Assembly: GCA_017619835.1 (NCBI GenBank)
Contig: JAFZRN010000007.1
Span: 124,001 to 188,000, forward strand
DNA: 64,000 nucleotides
DNA from: Eubacterium sp.
GTDB taxonomy: Bacteria > Bacillota > Clostridia > Lachnospirales > Lachnospiraceae
Reading direction: 5' to 3'
The notes beneath the pieces were generated by a model. The model did no database searches and was not told where the DNA came from. It saw only the letters and a list, made by a program, of their open reading frames with translations. The position numbers and the translations under genes were made by a program. Shown here one piece after another: positions 1-6,739 of this stretch. Numbering within the stretch: the stretch's first letter is position 1; each line of letters starts with the position of its first letter.

Positions 1-276
1 GCCGACATAAAGTACGTAAAGAAGGTAGGTGTCGGGAAAACGGTCCTTCAGGATGATACGTGTGATAAGGCATGGGATAAATCCCTTCAGAAAGTCCCCG
101 AGAAATACGATAAGTCCGGCCTTGAAGCCCATAACCCTGAGAGCATTTGTGGTGCCCGAATTACCGCTTCCGTGCTGTCTTAAATCCACGCCTGCTATCT
201 TGCCGTAAAGCACACCGGTCTCGATAAGTCCGAAGCCGTATCCGATGACAAGAAGTATAATTCGAAGGAAAATCAT
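1..276 (-). CDS. plsY: Glycerol-3-phosphate acyltransferase PlsY (N-terminal part; runs off the window)
   Basis: Integral-membrane acyltransferase that moves the acyl group of acyl-phosphate to sn-glycerol-3-phosphate, the first step of phospholipid synthesis in most Gram-positive bacteria. The 92 visible codons start with a hydrophobic helix ([16 protein letters not shown]). They contain the family motif [13 protein letters not shown] at about residues 35-47, part of the conserved cytoplasmic glycine/asparagine-rich loop, and then a second hydrophobic stretch. The PlsY family is usually about 200 residues, so roughly half is visible. The ATG overlaps the TGA of der in an ATGA arrangement, so the two are translationally coupled. 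The family call rests on the motif and topology; the missing C-terminal half cannot be checked. Confidence 0.93.
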   Translation of the reverse strand, partial: MIFLRIILLVIGYGFGLIETGVLYGKIAGVDLRQHGSGNSGTTNALRVMGFKAGLIVFLGDFLKGFIPCLITRIILKDRFPDTYLLYVLYVG

Positions 277-1601
277 AGATCTTTATCCTTCCTTTCTCTC
301 AAAATGATCCTGATAGGTGTTCCGGTAAAGAGGAACGCCTCTCTAAGCTTGTTCTCAATGTATCTGGTATATGAAAAATGAGCCAGTTCCTTAGAGTTAA
401 TGAATATAACAAAGGTAGGCGGTTTAACCGATACCTGGGTAATATAAAAGAGTTTTAACCTGCGGCCCTTATCCTGAGGCGGCTCATTTTCGGCAACAGC
501 CTCCATGAGGATCTCATTAAGTACGCCTGTCTGGATACGAAGGCAGCAGAACTGCTCAACCTTATCGATGGTATCATAAAGTTTATTCAGGCGCTGGCCG
601 GTAAGTGCAGACACGAAGAGCATCTCGGCATAAGGCATATAAGCAAGCTTCTGACGGATCTCCTTCTGCATCCTGTTCATGGTATTCGTATCCTTCTCAA
701 TAAGATCCCACTTATTGACAACGATGATCATACCCTTGCCTCTTTCATGAGCGATACCTGCGATCTTGGTATCCTGATCGGTAACGCCCTCTTCGGCATC
801 TATTACAAGAACGGCTATGTCGCATCTCTCCACCGCAGCTACGGTACGGATGATGCTGAAGCGCTCTATCTCATCCTTGATCTTGCTCTTACGTCTGAGA
901 CCTGCAGTATCAATGAAAATGTATTCGCGCCCGTTACGCTTTATACGGGTATCAATGGCATCTCTCGTGGTGCCGGCTATATCGGAAACAATGAGTCTGT
1001 CCGAACCGATGAGACGGTTTATTATGGAAGACTTACCCGTATTGGGCTTTCCGATAACAGCGATCCTCGGGATATCCTCATCGATTTCCTCATCCGCTGT
1101 ATCACCGAACTCTTCGACAACTCTTTCAAGCATATCTCCGAGACCCAGCTTGCTGGCTGCGGAGATGGGATACGGGTCGCCGATCCCCAGATTATAGAAT
1201 TCATATACGAAGTTCTCGTACTTTTCGTAGTTATCTACCTTATTAACTACCAGGACAACAGGCTTACCGCTCTTACGGAGCATGTCCGCAACCTGAATAT
1301 CCGAGGCTGTAACTCCCGACTTCACATCTGTCAGGAAGAGGATCACATCAGCTGTCTCTATAGCGATCTCTGCCTGCTCTCTCATGGAGCGCATGATGAT
1401 ATCCTCGGCCTCGGTATCGATTCCGCCTGTATCTATTATAGTAAATTTATGATTCAGCCACTCTACGTCCGCATATATTCGGTCTCTCGTTACACCGGGT
1501 ACGTCCTTGACTATCGCAAGTCTCTCACCGGCGAGAGTATTAAAGAGTGTTGATTTTCCTACATTTGGTCTGCCGACTATGGCAACCATCTTCTTAGCCA
1601 T
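273..1601 (-). CDS. der: Ribosome-associated GTPase Der (EngA)
   Basis: Essential tandem-domain GTPase for 50S subunit maturation. G domain 1 has a P-loop at residues 10-17 (GRPNVGKS), DTGG at 57-60 and NKVD at 120-123. G domain 2 has GKPNTGKS at 184-191, DTAG at 231-234 and NKWD at 296-299. The C-terminal KH-like domain occupies about 350-440. At 442 residues it is normal for the family. Its ATG overlaps the stop of the yraN-like gene by one base (TGATG), and its own stop overlaps the plsY start, so it sits in the middle of a tightly packed operon. Both nucleotide-binding sites look intact. Confidence 0.98.
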   Translation of the reverse strand: MAKKMVAIVGRPNVGKSTLFNTLAGERLAIVKDVPGVTRDRIYADVEWLNHKFTIIDTGGIDTEAEDIIMRSMREQAEIAIETADVILFLTDVKSGVTASDIQVADMLRKSGKPVVLVVNKVDNYEKYENFVYEFYNLGIGDPYPISAASKLGLGDMLERVVEEFGDTADEEIDEDIPRIAVIGKPNTGKSSIINRLIGSDRLIVSDIAGTTRDAIDTRIKRNGREYIFIDTAGLRRKSKIKDEIERFSIIRTVAAVERCDIAVLVIDAEEGVTDQDTKIAGIAHERGKGMIIVVNKWDLIEKDTNTMNRMQKEIRQKLAYMPYAEMLFVSALTGQRLNKLYDTIDKVEQFCCLRIQTGVLNEILMEAVAENEPPQDKGRRLKLFYITQVSVKPPTFVIFINSKELAHFSYTRYIENKLREAFLFTGTPIRIILRERKDKDL

Positions 1602-1978
1602 CAGAAAGCTCCTTTAATATGCTCGATATTCCTGCCTGTGATCCCGATCACGTCAAAGCGGATATTTGTCCTCTCCACGTCATAGCCCTTACTCGTAAGA
1701 TAGCTGAGGGCGGCGGCATGGATCCTCCGCTGCTTCTTATAATCCACAGCCTCAAGAGGGTTTCCGGTCTTCGGGGATCTTCTGTATTTTACCTCGATAA
1801 ATACAAGGTAAATGGCATCCTGCGCGACTATATCGATCTCGGAATATCTCGTTCTGTAATTCACACAAAGAATGCTGTAGCCCTTATCTCTCAAAAAGCT
1901 GACCGCAGCATTCTCCCATGCTTTTCCAATTTTTCTTTTATTTAAGGACTCATCCATACAGTTTTTTGCTCTATACAA
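1601..1978 (-). CDS. YraN/UPF0102 family endonuclease-like protein
   Basis: Small protein of the YraN (UPF0102) family, which has a restriction-endonuclease-like fold and no firmly established role. Visible family features are [30 protein letters not shown] and VFIEVKYRR, which carry the E...D...ExK arrangement of PD-(D/E)XK nucleases at about residues 47, 49 and 61-63. It follows rnhB directly, a common Gram-positive arrangement. The start is uncertain: M1 overlaps the end of rnhB by 8 bp, while M8 (MDESLNKRK), giving 118 residues, begins nearer the conserved region. Confidence 0.9.
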   Translation of the reverse strand: MYRAKNCMDESLNKRKIGKAWENAAVSFLRDKGYSILCVNYRTRYSEIDIVAQDAIYLVFIEVKYRRSPKTGNPLEAVDYKKQRRIHAAALSYLTSKGYDVERTNIRFDVIGITGRNIEHIKGAF

Positions 1979-2765
1979 AGTTCTTGATAAAGCTCCTTCT
2001 GTGAATTGGACAGGGTCCGAGGGTTTTTATAGCTTCGATATGTTTTGCCGAGCCGTAGCCCTTATTGGAATCAAATCCGTATTCGGGATAAAGCTTGGCG
2101 AATTCATCCATCATCCGGTCCCTTGTGACCTTGGCGACTATGCTTGCCGCCGCGATGGATACGGAGAGAGTATCTCCCTTTATTATCGGGACCTGCGGAA
2201 GGTCAAGTCCGGGGATCTTAAATGCATCCACCAGAACCATATCGGCCTTCGGGTCAAGCTCCAGCACCGCATCCTTCATGGCTGCGGAGTCCATGACTCC
2301 GATCCCGTAATCATCTATATCTCTTTCGCTTCTGATACCTACAGCAACCGAAACGGCCACTTCATGTATTATATCATAAAGCTCTTCTCTTCTCTTTTCA
2401 TTTACCTGCTTCGAGTCATTCAGATAAGGAATGATCTTATCCTTAGGCAGAATTACCGCAGCGGTAACGATGGGGCCTGCAAGAGGGCCTCTTCCCACTT
2501 CATCGACTCCGCAGATAAAGTCATATTCACCGGAGTATTTCTTCTCATAGGCTGTCATCTTCTGAACTCTGGCCAACTCATTTTCAAGAGCGGCAAGACG
2601 TTTTGAAGCAGACTTAGTGGTTGACATAACTCCAGAACGTTCATCATCCGAGAATTCTTCGATAAAGTCCTTCAGGGCCTTCATCTCCTCCTCATACTGC
2701 ATGATACCGAAGGAAGTGATGTCTTTATACTTATTCTTAATGTCGCCTATGCTGAGTGTACTCAT
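1971..2765 (-). CDS. rnhB: Ribonuclease HII
   Basis: Cleaves the RNA strand of RNA-DNA hybrids and incises at single ribonucleotides embedded in DNA. The conserved core begins near residue 83 with CGVDEVGRGPLAGP, giving metal ligands D88 and E89. A third acidic residue is D180 in VLVDAF, and the conserved segment SIAAASIVAKVTRD follows at about 203-216. The first 80 residues form a predicted helical extension (DIKNKYKDITSFG, later LENELARVQKM), like the N-terminal extension of the Bacillus subtilis enzyme. At 264 residues it matches that longer class. It lies between a signal peptidase gene and the yraN-like gene; the 39-bp gap upstream has only a weak ribosome-binding site. Confidence 0.96.
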   Translation of the reverse strand: MSTLSIGDIKNKYKDITSFGIMQYEEEMKALKDFIEEFSDDERSGVMSTTKSASKRLAALENELARVQKMTAYEKKYSGEYDFICGVDEVGRGPLAGPIVTAAVILPKDKIIPYLNDSKQVNEKRREELYDIIHEVAVSVAVGIRSERDIDDYGIGVMDSAAMKDAVLELDPKADMVLVDAFKIPGLDLPQVPIIKGDTLSVSIAAASIVAKVTRDRMMDEFAKLYPEYGFDSNKGYGSAKHIEAIKTLGPCPIHRRSFIKNFV

Positions 2766-2804
2766 GGGTTTATCTTTCTATCTGTTCTTTAAACTGATAA
2801 CGAA

Positions 2805-3740
2805 TTAGTCTATCTTTCCAAACTTGCTGAGCGGTGAAAGCCTGAATGCAGCCTTACCGATTATATCTTCACGGTTGATATCGCCCACATCTGCCCAGCG
2901 GCTGTCACGGCTGTCATTACGGTTATCACCGAGCACGAAGTATTCATCCTCGCCGAGAACTCTCTCCTCTGCGGCTGTACCGCTTTCAAGGATGATCTCC
3001 TTACCGTAGCTCTCTATAAGCTTCTTGCCGTTGATAAGGATTGTTCCGTCATTCATGATCTGAACAGATTCACCGGGAAGACCGATGATCCTCTTAATAT
3101 AATAAACATCGTCCTCATAAGGGAATACGATAACATCGAATCTCTTCGGATCCGAGAAATGATAAGAAAGCTTATCTATCCAGAGATTATCGCCGTCATG
3201 AAGAGTGCTCTCCATTGAACGTCCGTTAACTGTTGTACGCTGTCCTACATAAGTGATAATGCAGTAGCAGAGAATTATAACAACGCCTATATAGATGATA
3301 AGACTGAGAAGCTCCTTAACGATATTGATCTCTTCAGCGGGCTTCTTTTCCTTTTCCTTTATATAGTCGGGATTAGCTTTTTCTTTCTTTTCTTTTTTCT
3401 TCTTTTTCTTGGAAGTCTCTTCTTCAGTCTCAGCTTCGCCTTCAGCCTCTTCTGATTCGCCCTCAGTATCCTCTTTTGCCTTGGGCTCTTCTACAAGATT
3501 CTCGGTCTCGGCGTCAGGACTCTCAGGTCTTTCAGCAGGCTTATATCCTTCAGACTCTTCAGCAGCTTCAGCTTCTGCTTCTTCAGGCTTAGTACCCTTC
3601 TTCTTAGCAGCCTTCTCGGCCTTTTTCTGCTCTTTAAGCCTCTTCTTCTCCTGCTTTTTTAATTCTTTTTCTTCTTCGTAACTAAGTGATTCAGCCCATG
3701 CATCAAAATCGGACTTCTTCTCTTCTGATTCGAACGCCAT
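2805..3740 (-). CDS. lepB: Signal peptidase I with a long charged N-terminal extension
   Basis: Membrane serine protease that removes signal peptides from secreted preproteins. The first 138 residues are very rich in Glu, Lys and Ala with Lys runs, and resemble no catalytic part of the family. One transmembrane helix follows at about 142-164. The catalytic domain has nucleophile Ser175 in GRSMESTL, general base Lys216 in YYIKRIIGLPGE, and the box GDNRNDSRDSR at 271-281. Typical Gram-positive homologues are about 170-200 residues, so the extra cytoplasmic tail accounts for the 311 residues. It starts 4 bp after rbgA; its AGGAG lies in the rbgA stop region. This copy keeps the full catalytic dyad, unlike the paralogue two genes upstream. 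Confidence 0.95.
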   Translation of the reverse strand: MAFESEEKKSDFDAWAESLSYEEEKELKKQEKKRLKEQKKAEKAAKKKGTKPEEAEAEAAEESEGYKPAERPESPDAETENLVEEPKAKEDTEGESEEAEGEAETEEETSKKKKKKEKKEKANPDYIKEKEKKPAEEINIVKELLSLIIYIGVVIILCYCIITYVGQRTTVNGRSMESTLHDGDNLWIDKLSYHFSDPKRFDVIVFPYEDDVYYIKRIIGLPGESVQIMNDGTILINGKKLIESYGKEIILESGTAAEERVLGEDEYFVLGDNRNDSRDSRWADVGDINREDIIGKAAFRLSPLSKFGKID

Positions 3741-3744
3741 GTTA

Positions 3745-4614
3745 TTACTCCTCTATATTTACGTCTGTATCATTTACGGGTTTTTCAAGCGATATCCTTC
3801 CGAGTCTTCCGGATCTCAGGTCATCTAATAGAAGTGATGCTGCCCTTTCAATATCCGGCTCGCCGCCCTTAAGGACCAGCTTCTTGTTGACTGCGATATC
3901 ATTTAATATCTCACCGGCATTATGCGCCTCATCTATCATATACCTACCTTGCAGTTTATTGCAATAATTATCTTTAAGATATGTGATAAGATTTTCCGAA
4001 AGTTCGGTAAGCTGAAGGATGTTATCATTGATGGAGCCGATATAAGCAAGCCTCATTCCTACATTTTTATCCTCGAACTTAGGCCAGAGTATACCGGGTG
4101 TATCCAGAAGATTAATGTCTTTTGAAAGCCTTATCCACTGGTTTCCCTTGGTAACACCGGGCTTATTGCCGGTCTTTGCGGTAGCCTTGCCCACAAATGA
4201 GTTGATAAAGGTTGACTTTCCGACATTCGGGATACCCACGATCATGGCTTTTATCGGCCTGTTATGGATGCCTCTTGCCCTGTCACGTTCTATCTTCTCT
4301 TTGCAGACTTCCCTTACGACGTCATTTACCTTTAAAGCCTGCTTTCTGACGCGGGAATCCATGGTGATCACCCTGATTCCTGCCTTCTCATAGTACCGAG
4401 TCCAGGCATCAGTAATACATCCATCCGCAAGGTCTGCTTTATTAAGGATTATAAGTCTTTTCCGGTTGCCGATAAGGTTATCGATATCGGGATTTTTGCT
4501 GCTCATGGGTATCCTGGCATCGAGTAATTCGATTATGACATCGCAGAGCTTTATATCCTGCTCGATCTTCCTTCTGGCACTGGTCATATGACCGGGATAC
4601 CAGTTAATATCCAT
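3745..4614 (-). CDS. rbgA: Ribosome biogenesis GTPase RbgA (YlqF)
   Basis: Circularly permuted GTPase for late 50S subunit assembly. The G motifs are in permuted order: G4 NKADL at residues 58-62, then G1 GIPNVGKS at 127-134, then G3 DTPG at 171-174. The N-terminus MDINWYPGHM and LDARIPMSS are characteristic of RbgA; the histidine of PGHM belongs to the region linked to catalysis in this subfamily. The helical C-terminal RNA-binding domain follows after about residue 195. It overlaps the preceding signal peptidase paralogue by 11 bp. In Bacillus subtilis rplS, rbgA and rnhB are also neighbours, which supports orthology. Confidence 0.97.
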   Translation of the reverse strand: MDINWYPGHMTSARRKIEQDIKLCDVIIELLDARIPMSSKNPDIDNLIGNRKRLIILNKADLADGCITDAWTRYYEKAGIRVITMDSRVRKQALKVNDVVREVCKEKIERDRARGIHNRPIKAMIVGIPNVGKSTFINSFVGKATAKTGNKPGVTKGNQWIRLSKDINLLDTPGILWPKFEDKNVGMRLAYIGSINDNILQLTELSENLITYLKDNYCNKLQGRYMIDEAHNAGEILNDIAVNKKLVLKGGEPDIERAASLLLDDLRSGRLGRISLEKPVNDTDVNIEE

Positions 4615-5206
4615 TCTTAAGACTACCTCTTCTTTCCTTGGGTAAGATAGTGAAGATCACTTTACCCTTGATCTCAGATTTCTGTACATTTCCATAGTTA
4701 ATAAAGCGGGAATCCTCGCTGTTACTTGTGTTATCACCGATGCAGAAATATTCTTCATCGGTAAGCTTAATCGTGTCGCTTAAAACACCGGGGGAATTGA
4801 TGGTCGAGAAAGAGTAATTCGAGCTTACCTGCTTGCCGTTTATGACAAGACGGCCGGCAACCACAGATATGGTATCTCCGGGAATACCAACCACTCTCTT
4901 GATATCATAATACTCGGTGCTTCCGATACGCTTAATCGCAACGATATCGAATCTCTTGATCTTGCCGAACTTATATGCAGCCTTATTAAGGAGCAGCTCG
5001 TCACCATCAAAGATGGTCTCCTGCATCAAAGGACCCGTCATGTAGACAGACTGCATGACAAACTGAGTCAGACCGAAGCCGAGAACGACCGCAGCAAAAA
5101 CAATCAGAAGAGTATTAAGGATTCCTCTGATGTAATGAGTTTCCTCTTTTACTTTTTTATCTTTCTTCTGCAATGTATACATTGCAGAGCCTTTCCTCTT
5201 TTTCAT
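4604..5206 (-). CDS. Signal peptidase I paralogue lacking the catalytic serine
   Basis: A 200-residue S26-type signal peptidase homologue with one N-terminal transmembrane helix (about 27-50). Lys103 in YYDIKRVVGIPGD and the C-terminal box IGDNTSNSEDSR are present. The nucleophile position is altered: where the family has G-x-S-M, this protein reads GPLMQET, with Leu60 in place of Ser. The codon is TTG, one transition from TCG (Ser), at positions 5027-5029. As read it should not act by the Ser/Lys mechanism. Inactive signal peptidase homologues exist elsewhere, for example Staphylococcus aureus SpsA and the pilus factor SipA of Streptococcus pyogenes. It lies between rplS and rbgA, overlapping rbgA by 11 bp. 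M1 and M9 both have upstream AGAGGA. A sequencing error is possible. Confidence 0.88.
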   Translation of the reverse strand: MKKRKGSAMYTLQKKDKKVKEETHYIRGILNTLLIVFAAVVLGFGLTQFVMQSVYMTGPLMQETIFDGDELLLNKAAYKFGKIKRFDIVAIKRIGSTEYYDIKRVVGIPGDTISVVAGRLVINGKQVSSNYSFSTINSPGVLSDTIKLTDEEYFCIGDNTSNSEDSRFINYGNVQKSEIKGKVIFTILPKERRGSLKNGY

Positions 5207-5227
5207 CCCGGTCCTCTAAAGTAAATC

Positions 5228-5249
5228 GACCGGAGCAAAAGCTCCGGTC
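5228..5249 (-). terminator. Intercistronic hairpin between rplS and the signal peptidase paralogue
   Basis: Perfect inverted repeat, GACCGGAGC - 4 nt - GCTCCGGTC, 16 bp after the rplS stop. On the minus strand it is followed by GATTTACTTT rather than a run of T, so it looks like a weak or partial terminator or an mRNA 3'-end stabiliser. It could make rplS transcripts more abundant than the rest of the operon. Confidence 0.55.
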
Positions 5250-5265
5250 AATAGATTCATGATGC

Positions 5266-5619
5266 TTATTTAACGATTTCTTTAACCTTAGCTCTCTTAC
5301 CAACTCTGTCGCGTAAGTAATAAAGCTTAGCACGTCTAGCCTTACCTCTTCTAACAACATCCACCTTCTCAACGAGCGGTGAATTAACGGGCCATGTCTT
5401 CTCAACGCCTACGCCGTTAGAATTCTTTCTGACTGTGAATGACTCTCTTGCTCCGTGTCCCTGGATCTTGATAACTGTTCCCTCAAAAACCTGGATTCTT
5501 GTCTTCTCACCTTCCTTGATCTGTGCTGATACTCTTACAGTATCACCAACGTTGAAATGAAGGGGTGTCTCACGAAGCTGAGCATCTTCGATGTTCTTGA
5601 TAATGCTTTCGTAACTCAT
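5266..5619 (-). CDS. rplS: 50S ribosomal protein L19
   Basis: Ribosomal protein at the 30S-50S interface. The 117 residues match the family length and carry signature stretches: [20 protein letters not shown] at about 23-42, [30 protein letters not shown], and the basic C-terminus [19 protein letters not shown]. It begins with [17 protein letters not shown] after an AGGAGGT-like site (TTGGAGGTTTATT ATG). It is the first gene of the operon and has its own promoter and a structured leader. Confidence 0.99.
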   Translation of the reverse strand: MSYESIIKNIEDAQLRETPLHFNVGDTVRVSAQIKEGEKTRIQVFEGTVIKIQGHGARESFTVRKNSNGVGVEKTWPVNSPLVEKVDVVRRGKARRAKLYYLRDRVGKRAKVKEIVK

Positions 5620-5651
5620 AATAAACCTCCAAAATAAGATAAAAATATTTC

Positions 5652-5718
5652 AGACGTTCTTTCTATCTTTAATGTACACTCACTCTCTTCCGTGTGTACG
5701 ATACAGCGGACCGTCTTA
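5652..5718 (-). promoter_or_regulatory. Probable L19 leader (structured 5' UTR of rplS)
   Basis: Between the predicted transcription start (about 5723) and rplS the minus strand can fold. An inner hairpin GTACAC/GTGTAC is closed at 5675-5680 with 5695-5700. An outer long-range stem AGACG/CGTCT pairs about 5713-5717 with 5653-5657. Autoregulatory L19 leaders are known in low-GC Gram-positive bacteria (Rfam L19 leader class). Assignment here rests on position and pairing only; a covariance search would decide. Confidence 0.5.
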
Positions 5719-5730
5719 CAAAACTCATAT

Positions 5731-5759
5731 ATAATATCATAGTATAACTTTTAACGCAA
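5731..5759 (-). promoter_or_regulatory. Promoter of the rplS operon
   Basis: On the minus strand, -35 TTGCGT (5754-5759) and -10 TATTAT (5731-5736) are separated by 17 bp, a sigma-A-type promoter about 110 bp before the rplS start. Confidence 0.7.
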
Positions 5760-5831
5760 GTATTTTTATTAAGATATATATTTCATATTTATTCAGGTAA
5801 ATTCATTCTTTAATACTATAATTCAAATTCG

Positions 5832-5861
5832 TTGTAATTTATTCTATACCAATGATATAAT
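5832..5861 (+). promoter_or_regulatory. Promoter for the plus-strand gene at 5919
   Basis: -35 TTGTAA (5832-5837) and -10 TATAAT (5856-5861) are separated by 18 bp, in a very AT-rich spacer divergent from the rplS promoter. The predicted start of transcription is about 50 bp before the start codon. Confidence 0.6.
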
Positions 5862-5918
5862 AATATAGAAAATTGTCAATCAAAATAATTCATATGTAAA
5901 TATTCACGAGGTACTTAT

Positions 5919-6665
5919 ATGGAAAATTTAAATATGGATGATCTAAATCTTGATGACTTAATTGAAAATTCTTCCGAAATAGAAAATCTATCCGTTCCTA
6001 ACATTAAACCCACCAGAAATACTCCAGTCAGTAATGAACCCGAATGGCAAGCCAGCAGTTTACAAAAAAGCTTTTGGAATTACAATTATGAAAACAGTAC
6101 AGCAGCTGATTCATTTAAAAAGAATTCTCTAAAAAGAAAGCTTATTATTGCAATACCATGCATCATTGCAGCTATTTGCATCATAGCAGCTGCAATACAC
6201 TTTATATCGGTGCCAAAAACAATAATCGATGTAACAAATATGGCATGCGATAACGAAAGCCAGCTTTCCGGAAAACTTGGTCTTTCATTTCGTAATAGTG
6301 ATGTTTATACCGCTAAAGTAAGAGTATTATCCGATGAATTAGTACAAGCAAAAGCAGCCGAAGGTTTTTCTGTATATTACATTAATGGAACTCAGGAAGG
6401 CATATTTTTCGATTCAAAAAAATATTCTTTATATGGGCTCAAGGTAGATGATATATGTGATGAAAACTTCAGCAATACAACTTTTAAATATAACGAAACA
6501 TATGGGGAAATCGTCGATTACCACGCTGGAAAAAAATATAATTATTATCTGTATAATACGGCAACAAATGAATGTATGATAGTAACATATGATACTGTTA
6601 AGAAAACAATCATAGAACTAGGGTATTTTTATGATTATAAAGAGATAATCAAACGTTTTATATAA
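5919..6665 (+). CDS. Membrane-anchored protein of unknown function
   Basis: I do not recognise a family. The 248-residue product has an acidic N-terminus with the repeated pattern NMDDLNLDDL, a Ser/Asn-rich segment to about residue 66, a short basic patch KKNSLKRK, and one transmembrane helix at about 74-97. A roughly 150-residue domain rich in Tyr, Asn and Asp follows, predicted extracellular by the positive-inside rule. No signal-peptidase site is evident, so it is probably a bitopic protein. It is one of two plus-strand genes in the window. It is visibly more AT-rich than its neighbours and breaks a run of conserved minus-strand genes, which suggests later acquisition. GAGGT lies 7 bp before the ATG. 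Confidence 0.8.
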   Translation: MENLNMDDLNLDDLIENSSEIENLSVPNIKPTRNTPVSNEPEWQASSLQKSFWNYNYENSTAADSFKKNSLKRKLIIAIPCIIAAICIIAAAIHFISVPKTIIDVTNMACDNESQLSGKLGLSFRNSDVYTAKVRVLSDELVQAKAAEGFSVYYINGTQEGIFFDSKKYSLYGLKVDDICDENFSNTTFKYNETYGEIVDYHAGKKYNYYLYNTATNECMIVTYDTVKKTIIELGYFYDYKEIIKRFI

Positions 6666-6700
6666 TCCATACATTAAGTATTCTTCTTTTTACAAAGAAA

Positions 6701-6727
6701 CAAAAAACCGGAGGCGTTGCCTCCGGT
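6701..6727 (-). terminator. Intrinsic terminator of the cmk-ispH/S1 operon
   Basis: Perfect 9-bp stem ACCGGAGGC - 3 nt - GCCTCCGGT at 6707-6727, followed on the minus strand by TTTTTTG. It starts 13 bp after the ispH/S1 stop. It may also stop plus-strand transcription from the gene at 5919, but has no T-run on that side. Confidence 0.85.
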
Positions 6728-6739
6728 ATATTATTATGA

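Noticed and set aside
747-1553. 268-codon plus-strand open frame opposite der
   Set aside because: Antisense to a fully conserved GTPase gene; its sequence shows no domain and arises from codon bias of der.
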